From assembly GCF_900177535.1 (NCBI RefSeq), contig NZ_FXAJ01000007.1, forward strand, positions 164,605-228,604: a stretch of DNA of 64,000 nt. Direction: 5' to 3'. This document shows positions 9,907-19,256 of the stretch, in pieces. A model generated the notes under the pieces. It saw only the letters and a list, made by a program, of their open reading frames with translations. It ran no database searches and was not told the DNA's origin. The number at the start of each line of letters is the position of its first letter. Positions within the stretch are counted from its first letter, which is position 1. The translations under genes and the position numbers were made by a program. This DNA is from Priestia filamentosa. GTDB taxonomy: Bacteria; Bacillota; Bacilli; Bacillales; Bacillaceae_H.

Positions 9907-11385
9907 TTAGACAGGTAAGTTTGTAACGCCCATCAAATAATGATCAACGCTCTTCGCTACGCCACGACCTTCATTAATTGCCCAAACAATTAAACTTTGA
10001 CCACGACGTGCATCACCTGCAGCAAAAACGCCATCAACGTTCGTCTCATATGTGCCGTATTCTGCTTTAACACGGTTACGCTCAACTTCTACTCCAAATT
10101 GAGAAAGAAGCGGCATTTCTGTTCCTTCAAATCCAATTGCAACAAATACAAGCTGTGCAGGCCATACTTTTTCAGTCCCTGGAATTTCATTGAAAACAAA
10201 TTTTCCGTTTTCAATTACTTTCTCCATTGCTACTGTATGCACTTCTTTTAAGTTGCCTTCTTCATCTCCCACAAACTTTTTCGTTTGGATAAGATATTCA
10301 CGAGGATCTTTCCCTAGAGATGCCTGTGCTTCTTCATGAGCATAATCAAGCGCAAATGTAAGCGGTGATTGTGGCCATGGATTATCAAGTGAGCGATCAT
10401 TTGGTAAAATTGGATGTTTACCAAACTGAGCTAAGCTATTACAGCCTTGACGCACAGCCGTTGCGATACAGTCAGCACCAGTGTCTCCGCCGCCGATTAC
10501 AATAACATCTTTTCCTTTTGCATCAAAAGCTTCATCAAAATCTGAACCGTTTAACACTTGCTTTGTTGAATGTGTTAAGTAGTCCATTGCAAGATGAACT
10601 CCTTTTAATTCGCGTCCTTCCATTACAAGATCACGCTGTTTTTGCGCTCCCGTACAGAGAATGACAGCATCGTATTCTTCTTTCAACTGCTCTGCTGTAA
10701 TGTCTTTTCCGATCTCTGTATTTGTCACAAAATCAATGCCTTCTTGGCGAAGTAAGTTAACGCGACGTTCTACAACTTCCTTTTCAAGCTTCATGCTTGG
10801 AATACCGTACATTAAAAGGCCGCCGATACGATCTGCACGTTCATATACTGTAACAGTGTGACCAACTTGGTTAAGCTGGTCAGCCGCTGCTAATCCTGCT
10901 GGACCTGATCCAACAACAGCAATTCTTTTTCCTGTACGCTCGCTTGGAATACGTGGTGTAATCCATCCTTCTTGGAAGCCCTTATCAATGATTGAACGCT
11001 CGATATTCTTAATCGCAACGGCTGGATCATTGATTGAAACTGTACAAGAGCCTTCACAAGGCGCTGGACAAACGCGCCCTGTGAACTCTGGAAAATTATT
11101 TGTTTTTAGAAGTCTGTTTAACGCTTCTTTCCATCTACCGCGGTACACAAGATCATTCCACTCTGGAATTAAGTTATGAATAGGACAGCCTGCTGTCATC
11201 CCATTTATTTCAGTTCCCATTTGGCAAAATGGTGTGCCGCAATCCATACATCGAGCGCCTTGGCGACTCAACTGTTCATCTGTAAATGAGTTGGCGTACT
11301 CTTTCCAATCTCCTGTGCGTTTTTTAGGGTCGCGCTGTTTTGGTGCTTCCCGATCATACTCCATAAATCCTGTTGCTTTTCCCAT
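9907..11385 (-). CDS. gltB (=gltD): Glutamate synthase [NADPH] small (beta) subunit
   Basis: 492 residues. It passes electrons from NADPH through FAD and two 4Fe-4S clusters to the large subunit. Cys clusters are visible at C46/C49/C54 with C67, and at C106/C110/C114. The FAD-binding motif is GSGPAGLAAA (159-168) and the NADPH site is VIVIGGGDTGADC in the C-terminal half. It is called gltB in B. subtilis and gltD in E. coli. It follows the large subunit by 18 bases in one operon on minus. Length and motifs are complete. Regulated with gltA by GltC. Confidence 0.97.
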   Translation of the reverse strand: MGKATGFMEYDREAPKQRDPKKRTGDWKEYANSFTDEQLSRQGARCMDCGTPFCQMGTEINGMTAGCPIHNLIPEWNDLVYRGRWKEALNRLLKTNNFPEFTGRVCPAPCEGSCTVSINDPAVAIKNIERSIIDKGFQEGWITPRIPSERTGKRIAVVGSGPAGLAAADQLNQVGHTVTVYERADRIGGLLMYGIPSMKLEKEVVERRVNLLRQEGIDFVTNTEIGKDITAEQLKEEYDAVILCTGAQKQRDLVMEGRELKGVHLAMDYLTHSTKQVLNGSDFDEAFDAKGKDVIVIGGGDTGADCIATAVRQGCNSLAQFGKHPILPNDRSLDNPWPQSPLTFALDYAHEEAQASLGKDPREYLIQTKKFVGDEEGNLKEVHTVAMEKVIENGKFVFNEIPGTEKVWPAQLVFVAIGFEGTEMPLLSQFGVEVERNRVKAEYGTYETNVDGVFAAGDARRGQSLIVWAINEGRGVAKSVDHYLMGVTNLPV

Positions 11386-11403
11386 AACCGTTCGCCCCCT
11401 TTA

Positions 11404-14400
11404 TTAAGATCCGATTGTTTGAAGAGTCTCATCTACTTTTTCAGATTTATTTGATGAGTTTGCTTTAAAGGCAGCCATAACTGCTTCATCTTTTTCCATT
11501 CCAGACGCTTTCATTGCTTCAATTGTTTGTAGCATGCGTTTGTAATCTTTCGGAATGACTTTCACAAACTTTGCAACAGACTCTTCCCAATGAGCTAAAA
11601 TTTGTGTTGCTTTCACACTTCCTGTATAGTTCATATGTTTTGTTAACATTGCTTTTAGTTCTTTAATGTCTTCTTCATCTTGAAGAGTTTCAAAATACAC
11701 CATTTCTTTATTTGCCGTTTGATCAAAGTGCTCAACATCATCTGGAAGAACATACGCAACGCCACCTGACATTCCAGCGCCGAAGTTCTTACCAACAGCT
11801 CCAATAATAACAGCGCGGCCTCCTGTCATGTACTCACAGCCATGATCTCCAACACCTTCCACAACAGCGTGTGCTCCGCTGTTTCGAACACAGAAGCGTT
11901 CCCCAGCGCGACCTTCAATATATGCTTCACCAGCTGTTGCTCCAATAAGTGACACATTTCCAGCAATAACATTGTCTTCTGGCGCCTGGGCTTTTACTTC
12001 AGGAGCGCGAACGATAATTTTACCACCTGAAAGTCCTTTTCCAACGTAGTCGTTTGCATCTCCTTGTAAGTTCAGTGTCATCCCTTTTGGAACAAATGCT
12101 CCGAAGCTTTGACCTGCTGAACCGTTAAAGCGAAGCGTAATCGTATCTTCTGGAAGACCTTTCTCACCAAAACGACGCGTTACTTCACTTCCCACAATAG
12201 TTCCAACAACACGGTTAACGTTGCGAATATTAAAGCTTAAATCAACTTGTGTTCTATCGTTAAGAGCACGCTCACATTTTGGTAAAATCTCAGCTACGTC
12301 AAGTGATTGATCAAGCTTATGATTTTGATATTCTGTACGCGTATGCTCTCCTTCTACTTTATAAAGAAGCTTTGTTAAATCAAGATGCTTTGCTTTCCAG
12401 TGAGATTTTGTACGGTCACTCACTTCAAGCACTTCTGTTTGACCAACCATTTCCTCTACACTACGGAAGCCAAGCTCTGCCATAATTTCACGTACTTCTT
12501 GTGCAATAAAACGCATGAAGTTTACGATATGATCTGGGTCACCTAAAAACTTTTTACGAAGCTCAGGGTTTTGAGTTGCCACACCAACTGGACAAGTATC
12601 AAGATGACATGCTCTCATCATAATACAACCAAGAACAACAAGTGGAGCTGTTGCAAACCCGTATTCTTCTGCTCCAAATAGGGCAGCCATTACAACATCA
12701 CGGCCTGTCATCAGTTTTCCATCTGTTTCTAAAATAACGCGGCTGCGAAGTTTGTTCATCATCAGCGTCTGATGCGCTTCTGTTAAGCCAAGCTCCCATG
12801 GAAGACCTGTATGCTTAATACTTGTTTTTGGTGATGCACCTGTTCCTCCATCATAACCACTGATTACAATAACGTCTGCAACTGCTTTTGCAACACCCGC
12901 TGCAATCGTTCCAACCCCTGCTTTTGATACAAGCTTTACGCTAATGCGTGCTTTTGAGTTGGCATTTTTAAGATCATGAATAAGCTGTGCTAAGTCTTCA
13001 ATAGAATAAATATCATGATGCGGCGGTGGTGAAATTAAGCTAACACCAGGCGTTGAGCCACGTACTTCAGCTACCCATGGATATACTTTTGTTCCCGGAA
13101 GCTGACCACCTTCACCAGGCTTTGCTCCTTGTGCCATTTTGATTTGAAGCTCATCTGCATTTACAAGATAGTGTGAGTTTACACCAAATCGGCCTGATGC
13201 TACTTGTTTAATTGCACTGCGGCGGTAGTCTCCATTTTCGTCTCTTGTAAAACGTGCTGGATCTTCTCCACCTTCTCCACTGTTACTCTTTCCGCCAAGA
13301 CGGTTCATTGCAATCGCTAATGTTGAATGAGCCTCTTCACTAAGAGATCCAAACGACATTGCTCCTGTTTTGAATCGTTTTACAATCGAATCAACAGACT
13401 CTACTTCATCAATTGAAATGCTTTTTCTCTTTTTATTAAATGAAAAGGCATTGCGTAAGAACGTAAGCTGTTCGTCATCTGCCATTTTCGAATATTTTTT
13501 GAAAAGTTCATAGTTTCCTGTACGACATGCATGTTGAAGCGTATGAATTGTTTGTGGATTGAACGCATGATGCTCACCATTTCGTCTCCACTGTAGTTCA
13601 CTTCCAGCCTCAAGCGTTTCATCCTTATAATTGCCAACAAATGCTGCTTCATGACGCATTTTCACTTCTTGTTCAATAACGTCTAGCCCAACTCCGCTAA
13701 GCTGTGATGCTGTACCTGTAAAATAGCGGTTAATAACATCTTCTCCGATACCTACTGCTTCAAAAATCTGAGCACCTCTGTAACTTTGTATAGTTGAAAC
13801 CCCTACTTTTGACATAACTTTTACAACACCTTCAGATGCTGTGTTATTGAAAGTTGCAACAGCTTTGTCATAAGAAACTTTAATAACCCCATCTTTAATT
13901 CCTTCACGAAGTGTTTCATATGCAAGGTAAGGATTGATTGCATCAATTCCATAACCAATAAGAACCGCAAAATGGTGAACTTCACGAGCTTCTGCTGTTT
14001 CTGCAACTAAGCTTACAGCTGTTCTCGTTCCCTTTTCTACAAGATACTGATGCACAGCACTTCCTGCTAGGAGCGTTGGCATTGCCATATTGTGCTCATC
14101 AACGCCTCTGTCTGATAAGACGATAATTGTGTTTCCTTCTGCCATTGCTTTGTCTACTTCCCCACAAAGCGTTTCAAGCGCTTTTTCGATATCTTCTTTA
14201 AAAAGAAGTGATAGGGTTTTTGTTTTAAATTCTTTCACATTTGTTTCTTTCAAACGAGCTACTTCTTCATTTGTTAAAAATGGTGCATCAAGCATAATAC
14301 GACGTGCTGCTGATTTATCAGGGTGAAGAATGTTGCCTTCTTGACCTAACAGCGTCATTGTTGATGTCACAATTTCTTCTCGAATTGCATCAATTGGCGG

Positions 14401-15957
14401 GTTTGTAACTTGAGCGAAAAGCTGCTTGAAATAGTTGTACAATAAATGTGAACGATTAGAAAGCACAGCAAGCGGTGTATCAAGTCCCATTGACCCAATT
14501 GGATCTTTTCCTTCTGTAACCATAGGGATAATATTTTTTGAAACTTCCTCATACGTATAACCAAATGCTTTTTGCAACTGAACTAAATTTTCTACTTTTT
14601 CAGAAACTTCAGCTTGCTCTAAATCATTAATTTCAATCATTTGCTCGTTTAACCATTCGCGGTATGGGTGCTCTGAAATCATCTCTTCCTTCAGCTCACG
14701 GTCTGAGATAATTCGTCCTTCTTCAAGGTTTAAAAGAAGCATTTTCCCTGGACTTAAACGATCTTTATATAAAACATTCTCCGGATCAACGTCAATTACG
14801 CCAACTTCAGAAGAAAGAATAAGATAATCATCTTTTGTTACATAATAACGGGCAGGACGAAGACCGTTACGATCTAAAATAGCGCCAATTTCATTTCCAT
14901 CTGTAAACACGACTGCCGTTGGACCATCCCACGGCTCCATAAGACAGCTATGATATTGGTAAAAAGCTTTTTTATCGTCTTCCATATTCTCATCGCGTGC
15001 CCATGGTTCTGGAATAAGCATCATTGCAGTATGGGCAGGTTTTCTGCCAGCAAGCGTGAAAAATTCAAATGCATTGTCTAAAATAGAAGAATCACTTCCA
15101 TTTATATCGAGAAGAGGCATTACTTTATCTAGATCATCGCCAAATGCTTTTGAAATAAACTGCTGCTCACGTGCTCTCATCCAGTTAATGTTTCCACGAA
15201 GCGTATTAATTTCACCATTGTGAATTAAATAACGGTTTGGATGCGCTCTTTCCCAGCTTGGGAACGTATTTGTACTAAATCGTGAGTGAACAAGTGAAAA
15301 ACCTGATGTAAAACGCTCGTCTTTTAAATCTTTATAAAAACTAGATACTTTAGACGGTGTCATAAGCCCTTTGTATACGATCGTTTGACTTGAAAGGCTC
15401 GCAAAATAGAACGCTGTATTTTCACCAACTTTTTCAGCACGTTTGCGAATTACATACAATTTCCGCTCAAACGGTAAGCCTTCTTCAACATTTTCATTTT
15501 TGGCAATGAAAACTTGACGAACGTATGGCTGACTTTCTCTTCCTGTTGGTCCAATGTGCGTACTGTCAACAGGCACCGTTCTCCAGCCTAATAATTGTTG
15601 TCCTTCTTCTTCGATTATTCTGTTAATTTCCGATTCATAGTGAGCGCGCTCTTTCTCATCCTGTGGGAAAAAGATCATACCAACTCCATAGTGGCCTTTT
15701 TCAGGGAATGTAAAAGTACAAACGCTTTGAAAAAAGTCGTGAGGAATTTGGACCATAATGCCAACTCCATCACTTGTCTCTGGGTCACTTCCCTGCCCAC
15801 CACGATGCTCTAATTGATCAAGCATATGAAGCCCTTTTTCCACGATATCATGCGACGCACGACCATTTAAATGTGCGTAAAGACCGATTCCACATGCATC
15901 ATGCTCAAATTCTGGGCGGTAAAGACCTTGTGCTTGAGGTAGTTTATTTATTGTCAT
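11404..15957 (-). CDS. gltA (=gltB): Glutamate synthase large (alpha) subunit
   Basis: 1517 residues. Converts glutamine plus 2-oxoglutarate to two glutamates. The mature N-terminus is probably Cys22 (HDACGIG), the class II glutaminase nucleophile exposed by propeptide removal. Then come the central domain, the FMN-binding synthase domain (GGDSGTG-like GYDGGTGASP), the 3Fe-4S loop CIMMRACHLDTCPVGVATQ, and the C-terminal beta-helix of repeated G-x-x-G-G. ATG 15957 is chosen over the further upstream ATG at 15978 because GGAGG lies eight bases before it and MTINKLPQAQGLYRPEFEHD matches the usual start. Divergent from its activator gltC. Confidence 0.97.
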   Translation of the reverse strand: MTINKLPQAQGLYRPEFEHDACGIGLYAHLNGRASHDIVEKGLHMLDQLEHRGGQGSDPETSDGVGIMVQIPHDFFQSVCTFTFPEKGHYGVGMIFFPQDEKERAHYESEINRIIEEEGQQLLGWRTVPVDSTHIGPTGRESQPYVRQVFIAKNENVEEGLPFERKLYVIRKRAEKVGENTAFYFASLSSQTIVYKGLMTPSKVSSFYKDLKDERFTSGFSLVHSRFSTNTFPSWERAHPNRYLIHNGEINTLRGNINWMRAREQQFISKAFGDDLDKVMPLLDINGSDSSILDNAFEFFTLAGRKPAHTAMMLIPEPWARDENMEDDKKAFYQYHSCLMEPWDGPTAVVFTDGNEIGAILDRNGLRPARYYVTKDDYLILSSEVGVIDVDPENVLYKDRLSPGKMLLLNLEEGRIISDRELKEEMISEHPYREWLNEQMIEINDLEQAEVSEKVENLVQLQKAFGYTYEEVSKNIIPMVTEGKDPIGSMGLDTPLAVLSNRSHLLYNYFKQLFAQVTNPPIDAIREEIVTSTMTLLGQEGNILHPDKSAARRIMLDAPFLTNEEVARLKETNVKEFKTKTLSLLFKEDIEKALETLCGEVDKAMAEGNTIIVLSDRGVDEHNMAMPTLLAGSAVHQYLVEKGTRTAVSLVAETAEAREVHHFAVLIGYGIDAINPYLAYETLREGIKDGVIKVSYDKAVATFNNTASEGVVKVMSKVGVSTIQSYRGAQIFEAVGIGEDVINRYFTGTASQLSGVGLDVIEQEVKMRHEAAFVGNYKDETLEAGSELQWRRNGEHHAFNPQTIHTLQHACRTGNYELFKKYSKMADDEQLTFLRNAFSFNKKRKSISIDEVESVDSIVKRFKTGAMSFGSLSEEAHSTLAIAMNRLGGKSNSGEGGEDPARFTRDENGDYRRSAIKQVASGRFGVNSHYLVNADELQIKMAQGAKPGEGGQLPGTKVYPWVAEVRGSTPGVSLISPPPHHDIYSIEDLAQLIHDLKNANSKARISVKLVSKAGVGTIAAGVAKAVADVIVISGYDGGTGASPKTSIKHTGLPWELGLTEAHQTLMMNKLRSRVILETDGKLMTGRDVVMAALFGAEEYGFATAPLVVLGCIMMRACHLDTCPVGVATQNPELRKKFLGDPDHIVNFMRFIAQEVREIMAELGFRSVEEMVGQTEVLEVSDRTKSHWKAKHLDLTKLLYKVEGEHTRTEYQNHKLDQSLDVAEILPKCERALNDRTQVDLSFNIRNVNRVVGTIVGSEVTRRFGEKGLPEDTITLRFNGSAGQSFGAFVPKGMTLNLQGDANDYVGKGLSGGKIIVRAPEVKAQAPEDNVIAGNVSLIGATAGEAYIEGRAGERFCVRNSGAHAVVEGVGDHGCEYMTGGRAVIIGAVGKNFGAGMSGGVAYVLPDDVEHFDQTANKEMVYFETLQDEEDIKELKAMLTKHMNYTGSVKATQILAHWEESVAKFVKVIPKDYKRMLQTIEAMKASGMEKDEAVMAAFKANSSNKSEKVDETLQTIGS

Positions 15958-16015
15958 AGGGCATTCCTCCAACTCCATTTCTTTTTCTCTCTATGCCGAT
16001 TACGTTACAATACTA

Positions 16016-16044
16016 ATTGTAGTTTCACAAATTGATATAAACAA
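16016..16044 (-). promoter_or_regulatory. gltA promoter
   Basis: On minus: TTGTTT (16039-16044), 17-base spacer, TACAAT (16016-16021). The predicted start is near 16009, about 50 bases before the gltA ATG. Confidence 0.75.
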
Positions 16045-16052
16045 TATATAAT
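16024..16052 (+). promoter_or_regulatory. gltC promoter
   Basis: TTCACA (16024-16029), 17-base spacer, TATAAT (16047-16052). It lies back to back with and overlaps the gltA promoter. Confidence 0.7.
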
Positions 16053-16065
16053 TTAGATTAAAACA

Positions 16066-16080
16066 ATCTCAATATGAGAT
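16066..16080. promoter_or_regulatory. GltC binding site (Box I type)
   Basis: Perfect palindrome ATCTCA-ATA-TGAGAT. Its centre (16073) is about 64 bases upstream of the predicted gltA start, the spacing of Box I in B. subtilis as I recall it, and just downstream of the gltC start, which fits both activation of gltA and autorepression of gltC. Confidence 0.8.
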
Positions 16081-16102
16081 AGGTTTAAAGGAGGGAGATA
16101 AA

Positions 16103-17005
16103 ATGGAGCTCAGACAGCTTATTTATTTTGTAGAAGTGGCAAAGCGTGAGCACGTTTCAGAGGCTGCGTTTGCCCTTCATGTTGCTCAGTCTGCGGTAAG
16201 TAGACAAATTAGTAACTTGGAGACAGAACTTGGGGTTGCTCTTTTTGAGCGAGAGGGTCGGAACATTAAATTAACGACAATCGGGAAGCTTTTCTTAACT
16301 CACACAGAGACAGCGTTAAAAGCAATTGATAATGCAAAGCAGCTTATTGATGAACATCTTGATCCTGAACGGGGGACAATTAAAATTGGCTTTCCAACAA
16401 GCCTTGCAAGCCACACATTACCAACCGTTATTTCCGCCTTTAAAGGAAAACATCCGAACGTTGCCTTTCATCTTCGTCAAGGTTCTTATAAATTTTTAAT
16501 TGATGCCGTTAAAAACCGAGAAATTGATTTAGCTTTTTTAGGACCTGTTCCACGAGATGATAACGATGTAGAAGGAACGATTTTGTTTTCTGAGAAGATT
16601 TTGGCTCTTCTTCCTTCAAACCATCCTCTTGCAAGCAAGGAACGAATCAGGCTTGATCAGCTTCGCAATGATGCGTTCGTTCTTTTTCCAAAAGGTTATG
16701 TCTTGCACAGACTTGCGATTGATGCGTGTAAACAGTCGGGATTCAAAGCAAATGTATCATCAGTTGGAGAAGATCTTGATGCAATTAAAGGACTTGTTTC
16801 AGCAGGGATTGGTGTAACGCTTCTTCCAGAAAGTACGCTGTATGAAACAATGCCAAAGTTTACGGTAAAAGTGCCGATTGAATTTCCACATGTGACAAGA
16901 ACCGTTGGTATAATTATTCCTAAACATCGTAAACTTGCTCCATCTGAACAACTTTTTTATGAATTTGTGAAAGACTTTTTCTCTATTCTACAGCAGTACA
17001 GTTAA
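16103..17005 (+). CDS. gltC: LysR-family activator of glutamate synthase
   Basis: 300 residues: N-terminal HTH (MELRQLIYFVEVAKREHVSEAA...QSAVSRQISNLE) and C-terminal effector domain. In B. subtilis GltC activates gltAB when 2-oxoglutarate is high and is held inactive by glutamate and the glutamate dehydrogenase RocG. Identity rests on sequence style plus divergent placement against gltA and the matching palindrome. AAAGGAGGG lies before ATG 16103. It ends at a terminator shared with the following small minus gene. Confidence 0.93.
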   Translation: MELRQLIYFVEVAKREHVSEAAFALHVAQSAVSRQISNLETELGVALFEREGRNIKLTTIGKLFLTHTETALKAIDNAKQLIDEHLDPERGTIKIGFPTSLASHTLPTVISAFKGKHPNVAFHLRQGSYKFLIDAVKNREIDLAFLGPVPRDDNDVEGTILFSEKILALLPSNHPLASKERIRLDQLRNDAFVLFPKGYVLHRLAIDACKQSGFKANVSSVGEDLDAIKGLVSAGIGVTLLPESTLYETMPKFTVKVPIEFPHVTRTVGIIIPKHRKLAPSEQLFYEFVKDFFSILQQYS

Positions 17006-17033
17006 AAAGGCTCCAAGTATGGAAGCCTTTTTA
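17004..17033. terminator. Terminator after gltC
   Basis: AAAAAGGCTCC pairs with GGAAGCCTTTTT around AAGTAT; it can also serve the small minus-strand gene at 17040-17156. Confidence 0.85.
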
Positions 17034-17039
17034 ACATGC

Positions 17040-17156
17040 TTAATCATCATAGTCATAGCGAAAACCGTCTTGACTCTTGTCTTGATTTCCGTTCCCTCGT
17101 TCACTTGCCAAATCGCTTCTTTCTTTTTGTTCTTCTTCGGTTTGCTTCTTATTCAT
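17040..17156 (-). CDS. Small acidic hydrophilic protein (38 residues)
   Basis: ATG 17156 has a strong AAAGGAGG six to eight bases upstream. The product begins MNKKQTEEEQKERSDLASER and ends in GFRYDYDD, with no hydrophobic stretch or Cys. A full ribosome site, its own stop and a terminator argue for a real gene, but I do not recognise the family. Hydrophilic mini-proteins of this kind in Bacillus are often forespore-made, which is only a guess here. Confidence 0.55.
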   Translation of the reverse strand: MNKKQTEEEQKERSDLASERGNGNQDKSQDGFRYDYDD

Positions 17157-17193
17157 CGTAAACCTCCTTTTTTAGGTAGTATGTTCCTAAACG

Positions 17194-17223
17194 AAAAAAA
17201 GATGAACTCAAATATTGAGCTCA
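17194..17223 (-). terminator. Terminator of the membrane-anchored protein gene
   Basis: TGAACTCAA (17203-17211) and TTGAGCTCA (17215-17223), one mismatch, followed on minus by seven T. It overlaps the stop codon of the gene. Confidence 0.8.
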
Positions 17224-17595
17224 CCTTTTCTCTACTTTGTAAAGTCCGTTTGTTGGTACTTTTTTGTCGAAATAAGCTTTTATAATATCACCTTCTGCAA
17301 GCTTGTCACTAAGAGGTTCCTCAAGGCTCTTTGTCGTAAAGGTAATGCTTGTTCCTTCTTTTGTCTTAGCCTTGTATGAATTCCCATCTATTTTAGTGAT
17401 TTGATAGTAGTAAATATTAAATCGCTCATTTTTTGTATCTTTTGTTTTCTCAGATGCAGGCAAACTTTGCAAAACTTCTGCTTGCTCCTTCGCATCTGTT
17501 TTGTTAGCTACGTTGTTCATATAATAGAAAACTAGTAAACATAAAAACACAAGTAAAAGTACTAGTAGCATTAATTTTTTTCCTGCAATGGACAA
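17221..17595 (-). CDS. Membrane-anchored extracytoplasmic protein of unknown function
   Basis: 124 residues. A single N-terminal helix (KLMLLVLLLVFLCLLVFYYM, about 7-26) is followed by a charged linker (30-60) and a small beta-rich domain (FNIYYYQITKIDGNSYKAKT...GDIIKAYFDKK) that would lie outside the membrane. The start is TTG at 17595, supported by AGGAGG eight bases upstream. I do not recognise the domain; the alternating pattern looks like a small OB- or SH3-like barrel. Monocistronic with its own terminator. No function assigned. Confidence 0.75.
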   Translation of the reverse strand: MSIAGKKLMLLVLLLVFLCLLVFYYMNNVANKTDAKEQAEVLQSLPASEKTKDTKNERFNIYYYQITKIDGNSYKAKTKEGTSITFTTKSLEEPLSDKLAEGDIIKAYFDKKVPTNGLYKVEKR

Positions 17596-17852
17596 CCTAA
17601 TAACCTCCTGTATAGTCTCGGATTGACCATCATATTTTAAACGTATTATAACATAATTTCAATACAGAACGTACATATAGAGGTCAATGTTCACCTTTTG
17701 CTCAAAAATGGAAACCAAGCTTTTGAACTACAACTCTTTCTTTTCTCCTAATTACTATGAAGAAATACTAGAAAATATTCCTTTTCAAAAAGATGTGTAA
17801 AATATACCGAAGAAGGGAAAAAGAGCACTACATATGAAAGGTGGTAGATAGT

Positions 17853-18227
17853 ATGAAACATCTTGTTTTTTATGATGCTGACTGTCCCCTTTGTTCAAAT
17901 GTAAAAAAAGTTGTCCAAGCCCTTGATTGGGGAAAACGTCTTGATTGGATGCCTGTTCAATCTATTCAATCTGAACAAAAGTTCCGCTTTTTAGCTAAGC
18001 GTAATATTTATGACGAAATTCATATGATTTCTCGTGATAATGAACTGTTTAGCGGATTTTATACCGTTCGGAAAATTTTAAAATCACTCCCGCTTACATG
18101 GCCAATTGGCATGCTTCTTTTTCTTCCGCTCATGGAGAAGCTAGGTGTGCCACTTTATACATGGGTTTCTGAAAACCGCTATGAATGGTTTGGACGCTAT
18201 TCGGAAAAAGGACAGCACGCGTATTAA
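17853..18227 (+). CDS. DCC-family thiol-disulfide protein (DUF393, YuxK-like)
   Basis: 124 residues. The family signature D-x-x-C-P-L-C opens the protein (YDADCPLCSNVKK), giving a CxxC site in a thioredoxin-like context; WMPVQSIQ and the helix LTWPIGMLLFLPLMEKLGVPLYTWVSENRY follow as in YuxK proteins. The function is not established; a redox or membrane-associated role is supposed. A GTG at 17841 would add four residues, but AAAGGTGG (17837-17844) is correctly spaced for ATG 17853. Monocistronic. Confidence 0.85.
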   Translation: MKHLVFYDADCPLCSNVKKVVQALDWGKRLDWMPVQSIQSEQKFRFLAKRNIYDEIHMISRDNELFSGFYTVRKILKSLPLTWPIGMLLFLPLMEKLGVPLYTWVSENRYEWFGRYSEKGQHAY

Positions 18228-18232
18228 ACAAA

Positions 18233-18262
18233 GAACCGAGGCAAAAGCCTCGGTCTTTCTTA
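18233..18262. terminator. Bidirectional terminator
   Basis: ACCGAGGC (18235-18242), loop AAAA, GCCTCGGT (18247-18254), between the convergent DCC and SPFH genes. Confidence 0.88.
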
Positions 18263-19102
18263 TTTTCCACCAACAATAACATCAGAATCAGAGCCAACAA
18301 CTTTCGTTTGAACATTTTTGTCTCCATCCCATTTCTCAATACGCTTCATTTCAATTACTTCTGGTGTTAATGATTCACTGACTACTTTGTTTGCTTCTGC
18401 TTCTGCTTTTGCTTTAATAATTGCAGCGTCTGCCTTACCTTGTGCTTCTACTTTTGCTTTTTCAGCCTGCACTTCTGCTTGCTGCTTCTCAACGTTCATT
18501 GCTTCAAGCTTTTGCTGTGCATCTACAACATTTTGAATCGCTTTTTGTGTTTTTTCATCTGGTTTTGGTGTACCAAGAACAAAGTCTGAAACAACGAATC
18601 CATACTTATTGGCATCTTTTATAAACTCTTGCTCAATCTCTGTTTTAATCTGCTCACGCTTTTGGAAGATTTCAAGAATCGTGTATTTAGATGTTACAGA
18701 TAATGCCGCATCTTTCATCCGTGACTGAAGGAACGTGTTCTCAATCACTTCTGGCTTTGCTCCTTTAAACTTATTGAAGATATCAACAACTTTCTCAGGA
18801 TTGTTTGCGTAGTTATATGTTGCATCAATATCAAGCGGTTTTCCATCTTTCGTTGCAAGTGGTACATCTTCATATGATACCGTTTCCATTGCAACCGGAT
18901 ATTGTGTGACTTTCTTCCATGGAGATACAAAGTGCCATCCTTGACCAAGCGTTTGCTTTTCAACCCCTCCAGATCTATTGTACACAACCCCGATATGACC
19001 TTGATCAACTTGAGTAATCGACATAATAGCAAGTACCCCACCTAAAATAATCGCTAGCCCTACAAGCACGGCCCCAAGCTTTGCTTTTCCTGTTTTCAAC
19101 AT
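18260..19102 (-). CDS. SPFH/Band 7 (prohibitin-like) membrane protein
   Basis: 280 residues: one N-terminal membrane helix (AVLVGLAIILGGVLAIMSI), an SPFH domain (VDQGHIGVVYNRSGGVEKQTLGQGWHFVSPW...), and a C-terminal Ala/Glu/Lys-rich coiled coil (QKLEAMNVEKQQAEVQAEKAKVEAQ...) that drives oligomer rings. Such proteins scaffold membrane microdomains or quality-control proteases. The start ATG 19102 has AAGGAGGG upstream; a longer reading from 19132 overlaps the preceding small gene and lacks such a site. It begins one base after that gene's stop, so the two are surely co-translated. Confidence 0.9.
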   Translation of the reverse strand: MLKTGKAKLGAVLVGLAIILGGVLAIMSITQVDQGHIGVVYNRSGGVEKQTLGQGWHFVSPWKKVTQYPVAMETVSYEDVPLATKDGKPLDIDATYNYANNPEKVVDIFNKFKGAKPEVIENTFLQSRMKDAALSVTSKYTILEIFQKREQIKTEIEQEFIKDANKYGFVVSDFVLGTPKPDEKTQKAIQNVVDAQQKLEAMNVEKQQAEVQAEKAKVEAQGKADAAIIKAKAEAEANKVVSESLTPEVIEMKRIEKWDGDKNVQTKVVGSDSDVIVGGK

Positions 19103-19103
19103 A

Positions 19104-19256
19104 TTATTTTCCCTCCTTGTCTTTAAATGCATCTTTTACTTCCTCTGCTTTCTCTCCAACTTTTTGAAATACACCCTTCTTCCCTAACCAAAGCCATATG
19201 CCTCCAAGGCTTAAAAAGAACAAAATAAATAAAACGTATAAAGAAAACAATTGCAT
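19104..19256 (-). CDS. Small membrane protein coupled to the SPFH protein (50 residues)
   Basis: Found between the promoter region and the SPFH gene. The product starts MQLFSLYVLFILFFLSLGGI, one transmembrane helix, then WLWLGKKG and a charged amphipathic tail (FQKVGEKAEEVKDAFKDKEGK). Its stop ends one base before the SPFH ATG, and the SPFH ribosome site lies inside its last codons, a sign of translational coupling. Its own ribosome site is weak (GGGG close to the ATG). Probably a partner of the SPFH assembly; family not recognised. Confidence 0.65.
   Translation of the reverse strand: MQLFSLYVLFILFFLSLGGIWLWLGKKGVFQKVGEKAEEVKDAFKDKEGK

Noticed and set aside
11404..15978. Many open readings opposite the gltA, odhA and cap genes
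   Set aside because: They lack ribosome sites, have composition typical of antisense frames and lie over conserved coding sequence.
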